A stretch of DNA of 64,000 nucleotides from Salticus scenicus (GCA_963930645.1 OZ005653.1:112139259-112203258), one strand, 5' to 3'. Counted from the first letter of the stretch, positions 11,062 to 23,930 are shown. Notes: generated by a model from the sequence alone, not told the origin. Made by a program: numbers and translations.

Positions 11062-11620
11062 CGCGGAGTGTAGTCTTAAATTATAGCAAAGATAGGAACA
11101 AAGGGTTTTTCTTTGATTTTTCATAAAATAATATTATCTAAATTGTGCTTATCATTTGTTATTATCATAAAATAACAATATTCCCGGACTAATTTTTGTT
11201 TCAAGACTACACACCGCGCCAAAATGATAGAAACATTTTTTTTTTTTTTTATATGATTATTGTAAATATGAATATTTTGAATATGATTCAAATATTTAAT
11301 ATGTTTTTGAGATGGTAATATTTTGTTATGATAATAAATGATCAGCACAAGTTAGATAACGTTATTTTATGAAAAACTTAAAAAAAAAAAAACCTTTGTT
11401 CCTTCTTTTTTTTTTTTTCTTTTTTGACACTGAGTGTAGTCTTAAATTAGAAACAAAAATAATCTTAAAACTTTTCTAAATTAGTCTTAAAACAAAAATT
11501 AGTCCGGGAATAGTGTTATTTTATGATAATAATAAATGATATGCACAATTTAGATAATGTTATTTTATGAAAAATCAAAGAAAAAACAATTTGTACCTAT
11601 CTTTTTGTCGCGGTGTGTGT
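10650..11620. mobile_element. Nested cluster of one MITE family
   Basis: Terminal motif ACACCGCGnCAAAAAGATAG recurs at about 10652 (as ACACCCCGCG), 10834 and 11210, and inverted near 11060, 11425 and 11600. The block TCATAAAATAATATTATCTAAATTGTGC occurs directly at 10700 and 11125 and inverted near 10985, 11345 and 11555. The best reading is an outer element (10652-11619) with two shorter inner copies (about 10834-11070 and 11208-11433) and duplication of the piece between them. Inner copies carry long T runs. Non-coding; flanking TA suggests a mariner-type target but is weak in AT-rich DNA. Confidence 0.7.
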
Positions 11621-12518
11621 ATATATATGCACATTTTTAAATTGCAAAATGCATTAGCGACCAAAAGTAACCTGGACTGTCACCAATGATTTTCTCTAAA
11701 TACGAATAATTATTGAATAAAGGTATGCGCAATCTCTCCTGCAGAAATGGGAGAGTTTGTATATTTGATACTTAGGATAGATTACGAATTTTTTAAATTC
11801 TAATCTAGGATAGATTACACAGTACTTTTGTAACGTCAAAACAATGTAAATGAGTGCATTGATTGTCTTGAAATGTACCAGGAGAGAACCTCGATGAGTA
11901 CGTTGACTAGTTCGAATGCGCTACTTGTGGCAGGTGGTTGTTTGACTGCTGCATTAATAACAGCAAAATGTGCAACGAATGTGGACAACAATGGATTAGG
12001 TCAGCAAACAAGAAAACATTCAAACTGAAAGGTAAATGTACTAATTTTAAGTTAAATGTGTTATATAGTAACTTAAGGATAGATTGTAATTATATCTGGG
12101 ATTATTTTCTGTATTTTTTTTTTTTTTTCTGATTTTTATTTATCAGATTAAAATACAAACTTTTACTACAATAATATTTGTTTACAAATACCTTACAATA
12201 ATGAATTTAAGTGCGAATCTAATTGTTAATAATTTAATTTTAGTTTTTATTAATAATCTCTCCTATCTATGCTCGCAATACCAAAATTAGAATAGCTCTC
12301 TTTCATTTTTTACAGCAATTGCAAAAAGTTAAACTTTAATAATAAATCCGCAATTGAAGTGGTTAAGTGGTTAATATATATATATATATATATATATTCA
12401 AAACTATTTAGTGATATTTTATTTTTAAAAATATTATTTTCGTTTTTTATCTTATCTGTTGAAATGGGCGATAAATCTCCCTGCTTTGCTTTATATTTCT
12501 AGGCAAATTCAGAAGATT
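11621..12518. other. AT-rich stretch, no gene recognised
   Basis: TAGGATAGATTA occurs near 11775 and 11808, with a variant near 12075. A TA run lies at 12376-12398. A short ORF at 11938-12132 has cysteines (CNECGQQW) but ends in a homopolymer and has no family I recognise. Confidence 0.5.
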
Positions 12519-12810
12519 TGATTTATGTTTTTCCCAAATTCTTTTGTACTTACTGTCATTCAATACGGTATGTTTGTGAATCTCTACCAAATAAAAAATG
12601 CGCCTCTATTTTAAGGTAAATACAAGATATTTCATTTGTCTCTCCGTGGCTCAGTTGGTAAGAGCGCCGTGTTAGTAGTCCGGAGTGTTACTTTTTGCAT
12701 ACAATTAGTAGAAAATATGTCAGTTGATAAAAGAAAATTTATTGATGGCTACACGGTATTCTAAGAATTTTTGAAGTGTTTTTTTTTTTTTTTTTTTTAA
12801 GTAGCCTTTT
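12519..12810 (+). repeat. Dispersed repeat with tRNA-like core, copy A
   Basis: It matches 23170-23492 in reverse complement along ~290 bases. Landmarks: CTTACTGTCATTCAnTACGGTATGTTTGTGAAT, AAAAAATGCGCCTC, CATTTGTCTCTCC, then a tRNA-like head at 12643-12690 with GGCTCAGTTGG (A box) and TTAGTA in the anticodon-loop position, then AATTAGTAGAA, TTGATAAAAGAAAAT and a T run. Compared with copy B it lacks ~20 bases covering the T-arm (B box). It is thus a broken tRNA-derived SINE-like element, and homology extends ~120 bases upstream of the tRNA-like part. Confidence 0.7.
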
Positions 12811-14252
12811 ATTTACATCTATTTTTAGAAGACAAAAAGAGTTTTTTGTGGACTACAAGCGCCCCCTATTGGGCGGAATATTCACTAAAATGTCAAAGAA
12901 ACAACTAACAATACAAAATAAAAATGATTAGAAAAAACACATAAATCAGTAGAATGATAAGTTACAATATAAAAAAATAATAATAAACTAAAATAATAAT
13001 AAAAAGGTGCCTAAAACGAATAATTAAATTGCAGATATTGGCCCTTAATCAGAAAATTAAATCACAAAACTTATAGGCAATCGTGTGGTGCTGCCATCTG
13101 TTGTGAATTTTAAGAAATATCTTCTCTTTTCTTAACACAGTTCAAATTTCCCCAATTTTGGTTAATAAACAAAAAAGTTACTTTATTTTTCTGTGCAAGT
13201 TAAATGTTTTCCTAACTTCGAAAATAGTTATATAATACTCTATAATAAGAATTTGTGTTTTAAAAGTTTTTTTAAATAGATTATTGTACAATGCTCATAA
13301 GTGGAAATATACGTTGATGCATTTTCATGTTTGATATCGTTTATGTTTTAGTTGTTACGAATTTAAATTTACAGTTTATATATATGTTTAAATTTATATA
13401 TATTAGGACATCAAGCAAGATTATTAACAAGCATTATTCCTTTACTTTTTTTTAAGATCGGTATTCATTCACACTGAGGGAAAAAAAATAATATATATAT
13501 ACCGCCTTCTTCGATAATGAATAAGTGACCATTTTTTAAATCTTTTTCCGAGCTATGAGCATAAGGCACGCCAATAAACTGAATAGACGATATGATCGAG
13601 TATTTATAGTTTACACATTTCTAGATGGTGAAACAATATTCTAAATATTCCGAATATTATTATTATTATTATTCTGAGAAATTCTCAATTGATTTTCTAG
13701 AATTGGGTGATAAACCAAGATTATAGTTGCTGAAACCCGCCTCTTGTAATCTCATTTATTTGAAAAGATTTTAAATAACTTTGCCCTCGATAATATAGGC
13801 ACACGCTCTAGAATTATAATAAGGGCTTCTAGAACTCGCATTCAAGGGGGCTAGAATTTATAAGGATGGCATGGAACTATTTTTTCTAGAGACACAATTT
13901 AGATTCTAGCTAGATGTCAGTTACACGATTTTTCTTTTTTTCAGTGTACAAATTTTAAACCTACCTAAAAAACACGTTTCAATTAATATTAATTTTGAAA
14001 AAAGCTATCACCCGAAATCCATAAGAAATTTAAATGCGGCAGAAGGAATTAATTTTCTTCATTTTTAATAAATAAATAAATGTTTAATTTTTATTATTTA
14101 TATATACAATTTTTTCTTGATAATATTGCTTATTAAATTCCCTAAATATAAATACATTTGCCATAATTTGAATGTATAAAACTTTAAATAAGTATTTTTC
14201 TATATGTATACTTTATTGCAATATATATATTTATATTATGTATATTTTTAAA
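12811..14252. other. AT-rich stretch, nothing recognised
   Basis: It contains GCGCCCCCTATTGGGCGG near 12860 (a short imperfect palindrome) and a few TTA runs (13660-13672). No ORF or repeat family is supported. Confidence 0.55.
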
Positions 14253-14320
14253 TATTCATATATATATATATATATATATAGATAGATAGATAGATAGATA
14301 TAGATATAGATATAGATATT
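14253..14320. repeat. (TA)n(GATA)n compound microsatellite
   Basis: A TA run followed by repeated GATA, then GATATA. A second (TA)n of about 50 bases is at 14588-14639 and an (AAG)n run is at 14400-14420. Confidence 0.95.
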
Positions 14321-14582
14321 TTTAAAGCATACTGATAATTTAAAAGTGAAAAAATGAAATCCAATTTACTGAAGAAAAAGTAAAAAAAAAAAAAAAAAAA
14401 AGAAGAAGAAGAAGAAGAAGGACGCAAGATAAATAAAAATAATTAAATATTGCATGAAGAGTTATTTTATATCAACTCCATGGAAAAGTAAGATTTATAG
14501 TTAATAATTTTTAGAAAATGCATATAATGGAGATCGTATTGAAAGCAGTAAAATAAATCTTAAACTATAAAAAGTTACAACG

Positions 14583-14641
<59 letters not shown>

Positions 14642-15060
14642 GTTGCGAAAATATTTTCAATCAGAAATAATAAATTATGCTTTTAGAGACGTCAAAGGAA
14701 AAATAGTAATTTCTGTTCTAAGAATTTAATGCGAAAACAGAATTGAAAAAATAAATGTGTTTCATATTGTAAGGCTGTGCATATTTTATATAACGAATAT
14801 ATTTATTTATTCGCTTTCTTAATATACTTCAAGTAAAATAAAAGTAGTAATAAGACATTGATAAATAGCAATATGCAATGAATAAGTGTGGAAGTCTATA
14901 GCGTAGGATTATTGATTAAGACTCTGTTAAATTAGTTATTTTCAGTAGTTTCATTCATTACTCTAATATCATTCCTTTTATAACTAAGAAGTATTTCTCC
15001 ATAAAGTTTTTTTATACGTCAATAGAATTAGTAAATTCTTAAAAGCACATGGTATTATAT
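14321..15060. other. AT-rich stretch with microsatellites
   Basis: Apart from (AAG)n at 14400-14420 and (TA)n at 14588-14639, no gene or repeat family is seen. Confidence 0.6.
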
Positions 15061-15064
15061 CAAT

Positions 15065-15300
15065 ATGTACTGCATGTATAATAAGTACAAAACATTGAAT
15101 AAACACTGTAAAATGAATAAACTCGCAACAATTGCTTCGTGTTAGAAAAACACACGACCCTTTGTCAGGCAATCAAAGTAGACACGAGTGTTGCAATCAA
15201 AATAAATTTTTGCTCTTCACTTAAAACTGTTTTGTGAGTTGCCGCTTTGATTGCAGCACCCGTGCCCACATTGTTCGCTTGACTGTCGCAAGTTCTGTCT
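15065..15300. mobile_element. Foldback MITE family Y, copy 1 (decayed)
   Basis: The left part (AAGTACAAAACATTGAATAAACAC, AATAAACTCGCAACAATTG, GTAGACACGAGTGTTGCAATCAAA) matches the arms of the copy at 29519-29730 and the reverse complement of 18195-18352. An internal inverted pair, GCAATCAAAGTAGACACGAG near 15170 and TTTGATTGCAGCACCCGTG near 15247, shows the foldback form. The right outer arm is missing or unrecognisable. Confidence 0.6.
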
Positions 15301-15758
15301 CGCTTTTCTATTTTATTATGTCCATATATAACTCATTCATTGTTTTCAAATAAACAGTAAATTAAACTAAGCGGATGTGTAGAGCAACCTATCAAAGCGT
15401 CTTAAAACTTAATGTATATTGAATCAGTTATTATGTGGAAGTTTTATAATAATTAAAGAATACCTCAGATAAATAAAACATATATAAATAATATGATATT
15501 TATGTGAGTGCCTCTGAGTGAAAGAAAATTATAAGTTGAAATAGTAATAAGAAAAAAAAAAAATTCTGCTGCTTTTATACATGAAAACAATAAATAGAAT
15601 GGAAAGGTAGCTATCGTCAGCATCTATATATGTAAATATGCTACAAAATATGAATTAAGAAAAAAAATGTATAGCAGTAATTAAAATAAATACATTATAG
15701 AATACCATTTTAAACGCAAAATTATGTATGATTCCGGCAGCGGTACCCCCCCCCCCCC

Positions 15759-15789
<31 letters not shown>

Positions 15790-18194
15790 TTTCGTCGAAG
15801 TAATTATTAATTTTTACAAAATTCCTTTAAATATTAATGAAGTATCCCGAAAGATATAATAATAATAGTAATAATAATAATAAGGATATTCAACAAACTT
15901 ACTTTGCAAATTTACATTAAATATTGATTATCATATTTGTATGTAAATGAATTGTGTGATTTTAATAGTTTGAGTAATTTTTTCTAAATTAATTTTTAAG
16001 GCGGGGGGGGGGGGTATGTATATCTTTTAAAAAGTCATAACACATGCGAAAATGAAGTAACTTGTTTTTCAGTTCAAAATAAATATACGCAAATAATTGC
16101 ATGGTGTTTAAGACAAGATTTGGCTTTTGATATATCATAAAATTCATACTTCTAATTAATAAGAATCATAAGTAAATAAATAACCTATATGCAAAATTAA
16201 TAACATAGTAAAACGTTTTCATGCTTTTTTATTTTCCGTAAAATAAAATGGAATTTACTTATTTATACATAATTTGCAACAAAAGTTTACCCAAACAACA
16301 TTCTATAGAAAGAAAATTTCTGTATTTTTATTATTTTAAATAGCAAATAATAAATAAATAAGCAAATAAATATATTTTAGAATTGTTAAAACTGGCATAC
16401 TATATTTAAGTAGATATGTGAGAGTGTTACTCGCATATCCTTAAAATATAACACATTTATTCAAAATTATTAAATATATAATTATAAATTAAAATATAGA
16501 ACTTTTATTAATGTTAAGAAGAGTTTCTATAATGAATCCATTGATCTCCTTTTAAAATTAGGCAATTTTTATATGAGGAATCTAGAATACAATTTATTTT
16601 TTTATTACCCGAAAAGAATCATTTTTATTTCATAGCAATTCACGATAAATCTACATATCTAGCTATTAAAATACATTAAACGATTTCCGCTATAATTTAT
16701 TTTGTATTTTGTTTAACTCCAAAAAACATATAAGGAAATAAATTGCGGTCAGATATAATCTAAATGTTTTATTTTTCACACTTTATAGCGGAATGCTATG
16801 ATAATTAATTTTTGAGTGCGCCTGCTCTAACTGTCTTTTTGGCGCATAAAATTTAAGCCAAATTTAGGGTTGCAATTTGCAACCGTCTCTTCAAAATTTA
16901 AATTTCTGATTGGATTAACGATAAGACAAATAAACTTTTATTTGGGGCTTTTTGCTGTTAATTTCGTAGCGCTGCCAGATCGGGCAATCAAAAATACGAA
17001 ATGAATTTTGTTCGTTTGGTCACTTTTACTCGAATCGCTTGACACTAAAAAATGAACTTTAGTTCCTCTCTCTCTCCCACTTCTTCTTTTTAGCAGTTCT
17101 CTAGTATGATCGTACCTGGCACATCATCTTAATTGCTTTCAATAGTACTTTTCAAGAAAATGTTTTTAAATTAAATAATGCGTTGTTGTATACATGTATA
17201 TCTATATTATTTCATTTCGTATATTATGTTACACCTACGAAAGATAATTTAAGATTTATTGGTGATCAGTAGAGTCATAATAGACACTTTTACTTGAAAA
17301 ATATCGCACTTTTTTCAAAGAGTACTGTCTGGACCAATCGCAAGTGTAATGCATTTAAATAGACCTAAAATTATCTAAAAAAAGTACTGAAGTGAAAAGT
17401 ATTTACAAGTCTAAAAAACTGAAGTCAGGATAATTAAGGAACTGGAAAAGAGTCAATGCTTTTATTATTTTTTTATAATTCTTTTTTAACCTTAGAGATT
17501 TCCGGTGTGAAACATTAATATTTTTCTTATAGAATCTTAGTTTTATTTTTCTACATTTACAGATAACCCCCTAACACATTTTTGATTATAACTCTATAAA
17601 TACTAAAGATAACGTATATAATCAATATACTTTACCGCACTGCTAGACTCTTAGAAATTCGAATATGAAGTAAAAACCGGGTGTTGCTATTGAAAAAACT
17701 CAAAGTTGGCGCTCATTTCAATATGTAGATGACCCCTAATTCAAAATTCGACGGCATTTTAAGAAATTGCATTTAATTGCCTTTTGAAATATGCATATTA
17801 GATGTTCCTGCGTCAATTAATAATGAAATTACAGCGGGTGTTGCGTTATTTTTTTTTTCGACTGTACATAGATGAGTTAAACAATACATGATCACAGTAC
17901 CGATACATAAACGCCCAATCATGCCCGAATGTGAATTTCTTGGTTTTGTTTGCCTTTTAAGTTTCTTGTTTAGTTGTTCTTTCAGAAGATGTATTTTGAT
18001 TTTTTTTATTTATATTCTCAATTTTATATTTACTAATATACCCGCAAAAAAAATGCGTCATAATAGAAAGTTTCTGAACTTAAAAAAAGATTCTTAGATT
18101 GGTTTGGTTTGCCAATCTCTCAGATCCAATCTCTCTAATCTAATGAGTGTTAAAACATTTTATTTTCCCCCTATTTTTTAGTTATGTAAATAAT
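15301..18194. other. Long AT-rich stretch, no gene recognised
   Basis: It contains a C run joined to a long A run (15747-15785), (ATA)n near 15855-15880 and a G run at 16003-16014. A perfect short palindrome GGTTGCAA/TTGCAACC lies at about 16867-16884. The tract 16800-17060 is less AT-rich than its surroundings and carries a CT run near 17078, but no ORF or family is evident. Confidence 0.5.
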
Positions 18195-18352
18195 AGTTGG
18201 ACTCCACGTGTTGCCGCTTGCACTGCAGCTCTCGTGTCTACTTTGTACTCCTGACGGAGGGCCATGTGTTCTTTCGACCCGAAACAATTGTTGCTAGCTT
18301 ATTGGCATTTTATGGCGTTTATTCTAAGTTTTGTAATTATTACTTTTAAACA
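18195..18352 (-). mobile_element. Foldback MITE family Y, copy 2 (half)
   Basis: On the minus strand, TTACAAAACTTAGAATAAACGCC, GCAACAATTGTTTCGGGTCG, CCTCCGTCAGG and CAAAGTAGACACGAG match copy 1 in the same order. Only one arm and the centre are recognisable. Confidence 0.6.
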
Positions 18353-18484
18353 CCAGTTCTGTGGTGCTTTCTTCTCATAGTTGACGTTGATCATATTACT
18401 CGTGATTGGATTTAGATGCTGAAACGAAAGCGTTACGGTAAAGATTTATTTAAATATATATATATATATATATAATATTTTCGT

Positions 18485-18650
18485 TTGGTCAATGTGTGTG
18501 TGTATGTATACATGAGGGGAATCTTCTGGTTATCATATCTCCAAAACAAATAAAGACAGAACTACGAAACTTCAGAATTCAGACAGATCTGGTGTACAGA
18601 TGGAGTTTGCAAATTTTGGTGAAAATTGAAAAAATGGAAAGGAGATATAG
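18485..18650 (-). repeat. Dispersed repeat Z, minus copy
   Basis: The reverse complement matches 41965-42120: TTTTCACCAAAATTTG, CTGAATTCTGAAGTTTCG, TCTGTCTTTATTTGTTTTGGAGATAT, AGAAGATTCC and CATACACACAC. Related, more diverged copies are at 38840-39090 and 46760-47000. The parent element is not identified. Confidence 0.6.
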
Positions 18651-19576
18651 GAAACTGAATCATATGTCCGTATTTAAAAAACATCTCTAATGTTTTTTAT
18701 TTCAAAGTTGCTATATAAACACTCTATTAGATGTCCTTTTGAATGATATATTCTGTTAGTCCAGGAAAATTCATAGGCGTTCTGTATAAATAACTCAGGT
18801 TCAGGTTTCGCAAGTGCGTTCCTTAAAAAATGGTTGTACGGATTTTTTTCCAAATTCGCCATATTAACTCCCATTTAAATATCATTTTGTATGTAACTAT
18901 TGTTTTCTTGTCAATAATTGAGTATGTCAAATTTTGGTAAAAGTTGCCTCAAATAATGTGTACTCAAAAGCAAAATTTTTTACAAGACATCAGTAAATAA
19001 CAAATAAAACCAATAAGGGGCTTCGCAGAAATTTAAAACAAATACTACGGGTTTTTTATCCATTCCACTCTAAAACACCGCAGATTAGAAAAAAAAATAT
19101 TTAAAGTCCGAACACATTTTTGAGTTTTGAGCAACACAAAACTGGTTAACTATTTTAAATAATGTGATTTTTACTATATACCATTTCCTACTTTAAAAAT
19201 ATGAATTAGATGATGATGAGTAAAATTTGTATTTTAATTTTTAAAGACTAAGAATAGCTTTATTTCAAAGACAGATATTATTTTTACGATACTTGAATTT
19301 AAACAAAATATTAATTTTAATTAAAAGCAATATGAAGTTTAAAAGTGAGTTTGACTTAATTTTATTTTATAATTTTATCTTGTTATAAAATTGCTTTTTT
19401 TCTGATTTTGTAATAATTAAACCAAAAATAAATCAGCATAAAATAATTTTAATAATATACTTACATAGAATACTGACAAACTGATTCCAAAACTTTATCA
19501 CTAAAACACGTTTCGAAAAGTTACAGACATGGAAACTGAACTTTACAGTAAAATGTAATACATTTTGTTAAAGGAA

Positions 19577-19646
<70 letters not shown>

Positions 19647-19818
19647 ATCATATTATATATAAAATAAGATAAAAAGACTTAAAAAAAAGTTATAGAAATT
19701 TTACAACGAATAATTAAATACGAATTTTAACTTTTGTTAAATTTTCTTTCACGTTTATGAATCATGTGATTAGAAAAAGAAAGAAAAAAACTCTTTAGAA
19801 AAAAAAAAAGAAAAGAAA

Positions 19819-19861
<43 letters not shown>

Positions 19862-20059
19862 ATCCCAATTATTATATTAAACTAAATGATTATTATTATT
19901 TTTTGTCAGGAATTCACTTCTTTTAATTAAGACTTGTTTAAAAGTAAGACAATTTAAAGCTGTCTTAAAAAAAAGAGAGAGAGAGAAAAATAAAAAATAA
20001 AATAATCTTTAATTTTTGCCTTTCAGCAACTTGATGTAAAAAAACTATTATTCTTCTTA
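18651..20059. other. AT-rich stretch with (TG)n runs
   Basis: (TG)n at 19591-19648 and 19829-19858, each preceded by TA runs. No gene supported. Confidence 0.65.
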
Positions 20060-20187
20060 TCTCTTTTTACTTTCTTCTATATTCAATAGAAGAAAGTATT
20101 GGATTCGTAAAAATTTTCGACCTCGGGTTTTTGATGGATTTACACGTTTTGAGAGCTGTAGAACACGATTTGACCATTTTTAGAAAA

Positions 20188-20223
<36 letters not shown>

Positions 20224-20709
20224 AGTCTGTGTGTGTGTGTGTGACAAAATTTTGTGGCAACTGTATCTCAGGAACTACTGCACAGAATTTCATACAAGTT
20301 GGTATGTAGTTGCACCTTGACATAAATTAGTGCCTATCAACTTTTGGTAAAAATTGTCTTACAGGTTGCGTTGCCATCCCGCTTTTTCTAAATTTTTAAC
20401 ATGGTGATATAGGACAAAATTTTGCATAAATGTGCATAAAGTGAATTATTTTTTAGTAATCATTATGAAATTTACAAGAATTATTTATAATAGAGATAGT
20501 CAACTGGGAAAATTTTTTTGTATGTGTAGGAGCCTCGCCACCCCCCCTGGGGGGGAAGTCCCCCCTGGAGGGAAGTAAATTTTCAAGATGGGTATCTTTC
20601 GAAAGGTCTCGTCAGTACCTTTAAAACGAATGGTTGAACTATAAATCTGTGATAAATTAAAACAAAGTTATCGATTTTTTTTACTTTTAACGAAAAAAAA
20701 ACTTAGAAA

Positions 20710-20749
<40 letters not shown>

Positions 20750-20813
20750 GTTATTGAGTGAATTTGTATAGGAAAATATAGAAGAAAGTCTTGTGGTGGC
20801 CACAACATACTAG
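20060..20813 (+). mobile_element. Short non-autonomous Helitron
   Basis: The 3' end is clear: a 6-bp stem TTGTGG/CCACAA with a TGG loop (20791-20805), then CATACTAG (20806-20813) and a following T. This is the hairpin-plus-CTRR layout of Helitrons. A 5' TC preceded by A is at 20060, followed by TTTTTACTTTCTTCTATATTC. Near each end an AGAAGAAAGT or TTTCTTCT motif occurs. The interior has (TGTC)n at 20189-20222, the C/G-rich palindrome CCCCCCTGGGGGGG near 20541, and a long T run at 20712-20745. The 5' boundary is a judgement. Confidence 0.65.
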
Positions 20814-22391
20814 TTTGAAGTGAGTTTTTCCTTTTCATTTTTTTCCTTATAAGATTTTTTTTCTTTTCTTCAAGGGTGAACTTTTGTTTGCGTATTGTAA
20901 ATTCAAATGTATATTTAATCTTTTCTTTCAGATTTCAAACATAAATGATTTTTTTTTTTTCTTTTTTTAAACATCTCAGCATCTTTCTTTAAATGTATTA
21001 AAAAAAAAGTAAGTAAATAAATAAATAAAATAAAATACATCATTAAAGCACATATCACTTTGACGTATTTTTTATAAACGATATATAATACATCATTTAA
21101 ATATGTTTTAGTTTTTATTGTCAGTTTTGTCATTCTTTTGTTCAAATCTAAAAGTCCGTCCGTTAATTTTTTTAGTAATTAAAAAAAAAATCAATTCCTG
21201 AATTTATTGTAAAAATATATAACATTTATTCTCTATATTATTTCTTTGAGTAAGTAATGATAATAATAATAAAAAAAATAAAATAAATTAAATTATTAAA
21301 AAACTTCTTTCAAAATACAATTTAATAGATTTTTAAGATTTATTTTTTTTTCTTAAGTAAATATAAGCTTTTGTTACAAATAATAAAACATAGTTTATTT
21401 TATTTTATTTTATTTTTATTTTTATTTTATTTATGCAGTCAGTTCAAAAAAAAAAAAAGTTTTGAAAGAGAAATACAATTAATTGTGCATAATTGGAGAT
21501 GGAACGCTATAAAAATATTAATACCATTAAGCTTCATCGTTCTTTATTTATTTCTTTTTCTTATTTCTTTTCTTTTTCTTTAATTGTTAAACTTTTCAAA
21601 TGTTATTTTTTCACAATAATAAACTTAAAAAATTATTCAATAGCATTTTTTGAAAAGCATACGAGATAAAAAAAAATATATATAATATAAATTACAAAAA
21701 TAATATTTTAAGTATTACGGTTAATAAAGTTTCATTATAAAGCGCATTAGGCTCTAAAATGGTCGAGTTTATTGACGCAAAAATTGAAATGTTAACTATT
21801 CATGATATTCGCTCAATAAAATGAAGAAAAATAATTGCACAGAACAATAATAAACAATAAGAATGAATGATTCATATGGATCACATGTATAGTTTAAACC
21901 TATATTAGTTAGATTTTAGACCCGTATGGGTTATTGCATTAGGCCAATTTGCAATACTTCCATTCATAGCAGTAGTTAGGGAAAAGTTTTAGATTATTTC
22001 AACAATAATTCTTTGAACACATCTTATGAATTATATAGAAACTGAATTTGGTGACAATATTTTTTTACGAATTTGTGAATACTAGTCGTTGCTTTTGCGT
22101 AATTTCTTCCAAAAAATATTGGTCAGGTTATAAAATGTTAATTTTCTGCATTTGTAGATTTATTTGGCAATAAAATAGCCGATTTTAGCGCCACTCATGG
22201 ATATATCTGGTCACTGATCTGTTCTTTTTTTCCGCGATACATTTATAATTAAAATAATTTTGAAATTTTATAATTTTGTAATTTTGGTTCGATTTTCAAG
22301 TTAGGCCTTAAATGGTAGTCATAAGGATTATAATTTATGCACGGTTAAATTTTTAATCTCAAGTTAAAATAAGTGTTATTTTAGTAAATTG

Positions 22392-22432
<41 letters not shown>

Positions 22433-22620
22433 GTGAAAACAACATTCCAATTTTGCCCTTTTCAAAGGCGGTCGGATGGCTAATAATATATTTAAAAAAA
22501 AAAAAAAAAACTTTTAAAACCCAAATTCTTAATGGATCATATCACATAAATCTTTTCGAAGTTATGATTTTGCAAATTTTTTTTTTGTATTAAGGTGAAA
22601 TGATAAATTTCAGCTGAAAA
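20814..22620. other. AT-rich stretch, no gene recognised
   Basis: (TTTTA)n near 21398-21430, (TA)n at 22395-22428, A and T runs. ORFs here are low-complexity. Confidence 0.6.
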
Positions 22621-23169
22621 GAATTTGTACTCTTTTATAAACCACGAAGGTCTAGGTTGTAAGGCAGTCGAAGATTCGATACACGCCTGCTTAAGCTTTT
22701 TAAATAAAATCTATGTGTAGTAATTTTTGGATCAATTATTTCCGGTCGTGGATCAATGCGTCCAGTCTCGTGAACTGGTCTGGATCAAAGTCGTTTAGCG
22801 TAATGTAACCCGTTAACCGGTCGTGGATCAAATCACATAAAAAAAATTCTGAGGCATTTGATCCAATGACCGATGCATTGCTATGATGAGTCATTAGTTA
22901 TTGCTCTGACTGTGCCATCTATCGGTCATTACAAACGTAATTATGCATAAAAACTTTTTTTTTTTTTTGGTAAATAACTGCATTATTGTTTTAGAATTAT
23001 AAAAATATGCATACAATGTTGCTCCCTGCAAACATTTTTTTTTTTTTTTTTTTTTTAAGTTTAAGTTTAAAAATATGTTTTAAATATGTTTGTGTGCTAC
23101 TTTGTAAATTTATCGATGAGTTAATTTTTATAGAACATTTTTATGTTTGAGTACTAAATTTTTGCCTTA
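22621..23169. other. Stretch with repeated CGGTCGTGGATCAA motif
   Basis: CCGGTCGTGGATCAA occurs at about 22743 and 22816, with an inverted relative (TTTGATCCAATGACCGATG) at 22858. AGATTCGATAC near 22671 resembles a Pol III B box, but no cloverleaf could be drawn. T runs at 22957-22966 and 23035-23056. Confidence 0.4.
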
Positions 23170-23492
23170 AATTTCAGCATCCGAACATAAAAAAAGTCTT
23201 CTTAAAAAAACTCTGAAAAAATTCTTAGGATACTGTGTGGTCAACGAAATATTTTCTTTTATCAATTGACATCTCTTCTACTAATTATCTGAAAAATTAA
23301 TACTCCAGTCCATCGAACGCTCGACCACCGCATTACTAACATGGCGCTATAACCACCTGAGCTATGGAGAGACAAATGAAAAAGCTTATATTTATCTTAA
23401 AAAGGAGGCGCATTTTTTATTAGCTTGACATTCACAAACATACCGTAGTGAATGACAGTAAGTAGATAAGAATTTGGGGAAAAACCCGTTAA
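23170..23492 (-). repeat. Dispersed repeat with tRNA-like core, copy B
   Basis: Minus-strand partner of 12519-12810. Similarity covers the upstream flank, the tRNA-like head and a tail containing AATTAGTAGAAGAGATGTCAATTGATAAAAG and a T-rich run. This copy keeps the T-arm region that copy A has lost. Whether it is a SINE with a long 5' extension or a larger element that swallowed a SINE cannot be told from two copies. Confidence 0.7.
23301..23373 (-). other. tRNA-Thr(AGU)-like SINE head, not a functional tRNA
   Basis: Seventy-three bases on the minus strand. An acceptor-like CTCCA pairs with TGGAG. An A-box-like AGCTCAGGTGG lies in the D-arm, TTAGTAA in the anticodon loop gives AGU, and GTTCGATGG sits at the B-box place. 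The T-stem and D-stem are poorly paired. I read it as the Pol III promoter-bearing head of a tRNA-derived repeat rather than a tRNA gene. Confidence 0.55.
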
Positions 23493-23574
23493 AATGCTTC
23501 ACCAGTGCAGATAATGTCGAAAAAACATTTTTATCAACATAATGATTATCTGAGCTCTAAGTCCAATATTTTAT

Positions 23575-23930
23575 GAGATACCTGAAATATTCTGGATATA
23601 TACGTGGCAATATAAAGTGATCACATTTCAGCTGTCAGTTAGTTTTACTCTATTTTGCTTTATGTGTAAGAGCTCTTGGACTAGGCCTCTGCTATTGATT
23701 GCAGCTGTTTGATGTATGCTAATTCTATGTAACAATTTATGGTGTGATTTTTATGTTGCCAATTGTTATTTAAGCTGTATTTTCTGGTGAAATGGAAGTT
23801 GATAGTTGTTTAAATAAATTGTAAGTTTCCGGAGTATTCTGTAAATAAACTTTTCAGCCTCTTCAAGTCCTGTCATTTAATCAAGGACAATTCCCGAACC
23901 CTGTGTACGCCTATACAGCTTTGTCTGCAG
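23575..23930 (+). other. Possible solo LTR or stray promoter/terminator block
   Basis: A less AT-rich stretch has TATATA near 23599, then AATAAA near 23812 and 23845, within a region of normal complexity. Such a TATA-to-polyA-signal layout of ~350 bases resembles an LTR. No TG..CA ends with a target duplication could be fixed and no second copy is in the window, so the call is weak. Confidence 0.2.

Noticed and set aside
12643..12690. Possible tRNA gene (GGCTCAGTTGG, TTAGTA)
   Set aside because: The T-arm is missing and no cloverleaf closes; homology with 23301-23373 shows a tRNA-derived repeat.
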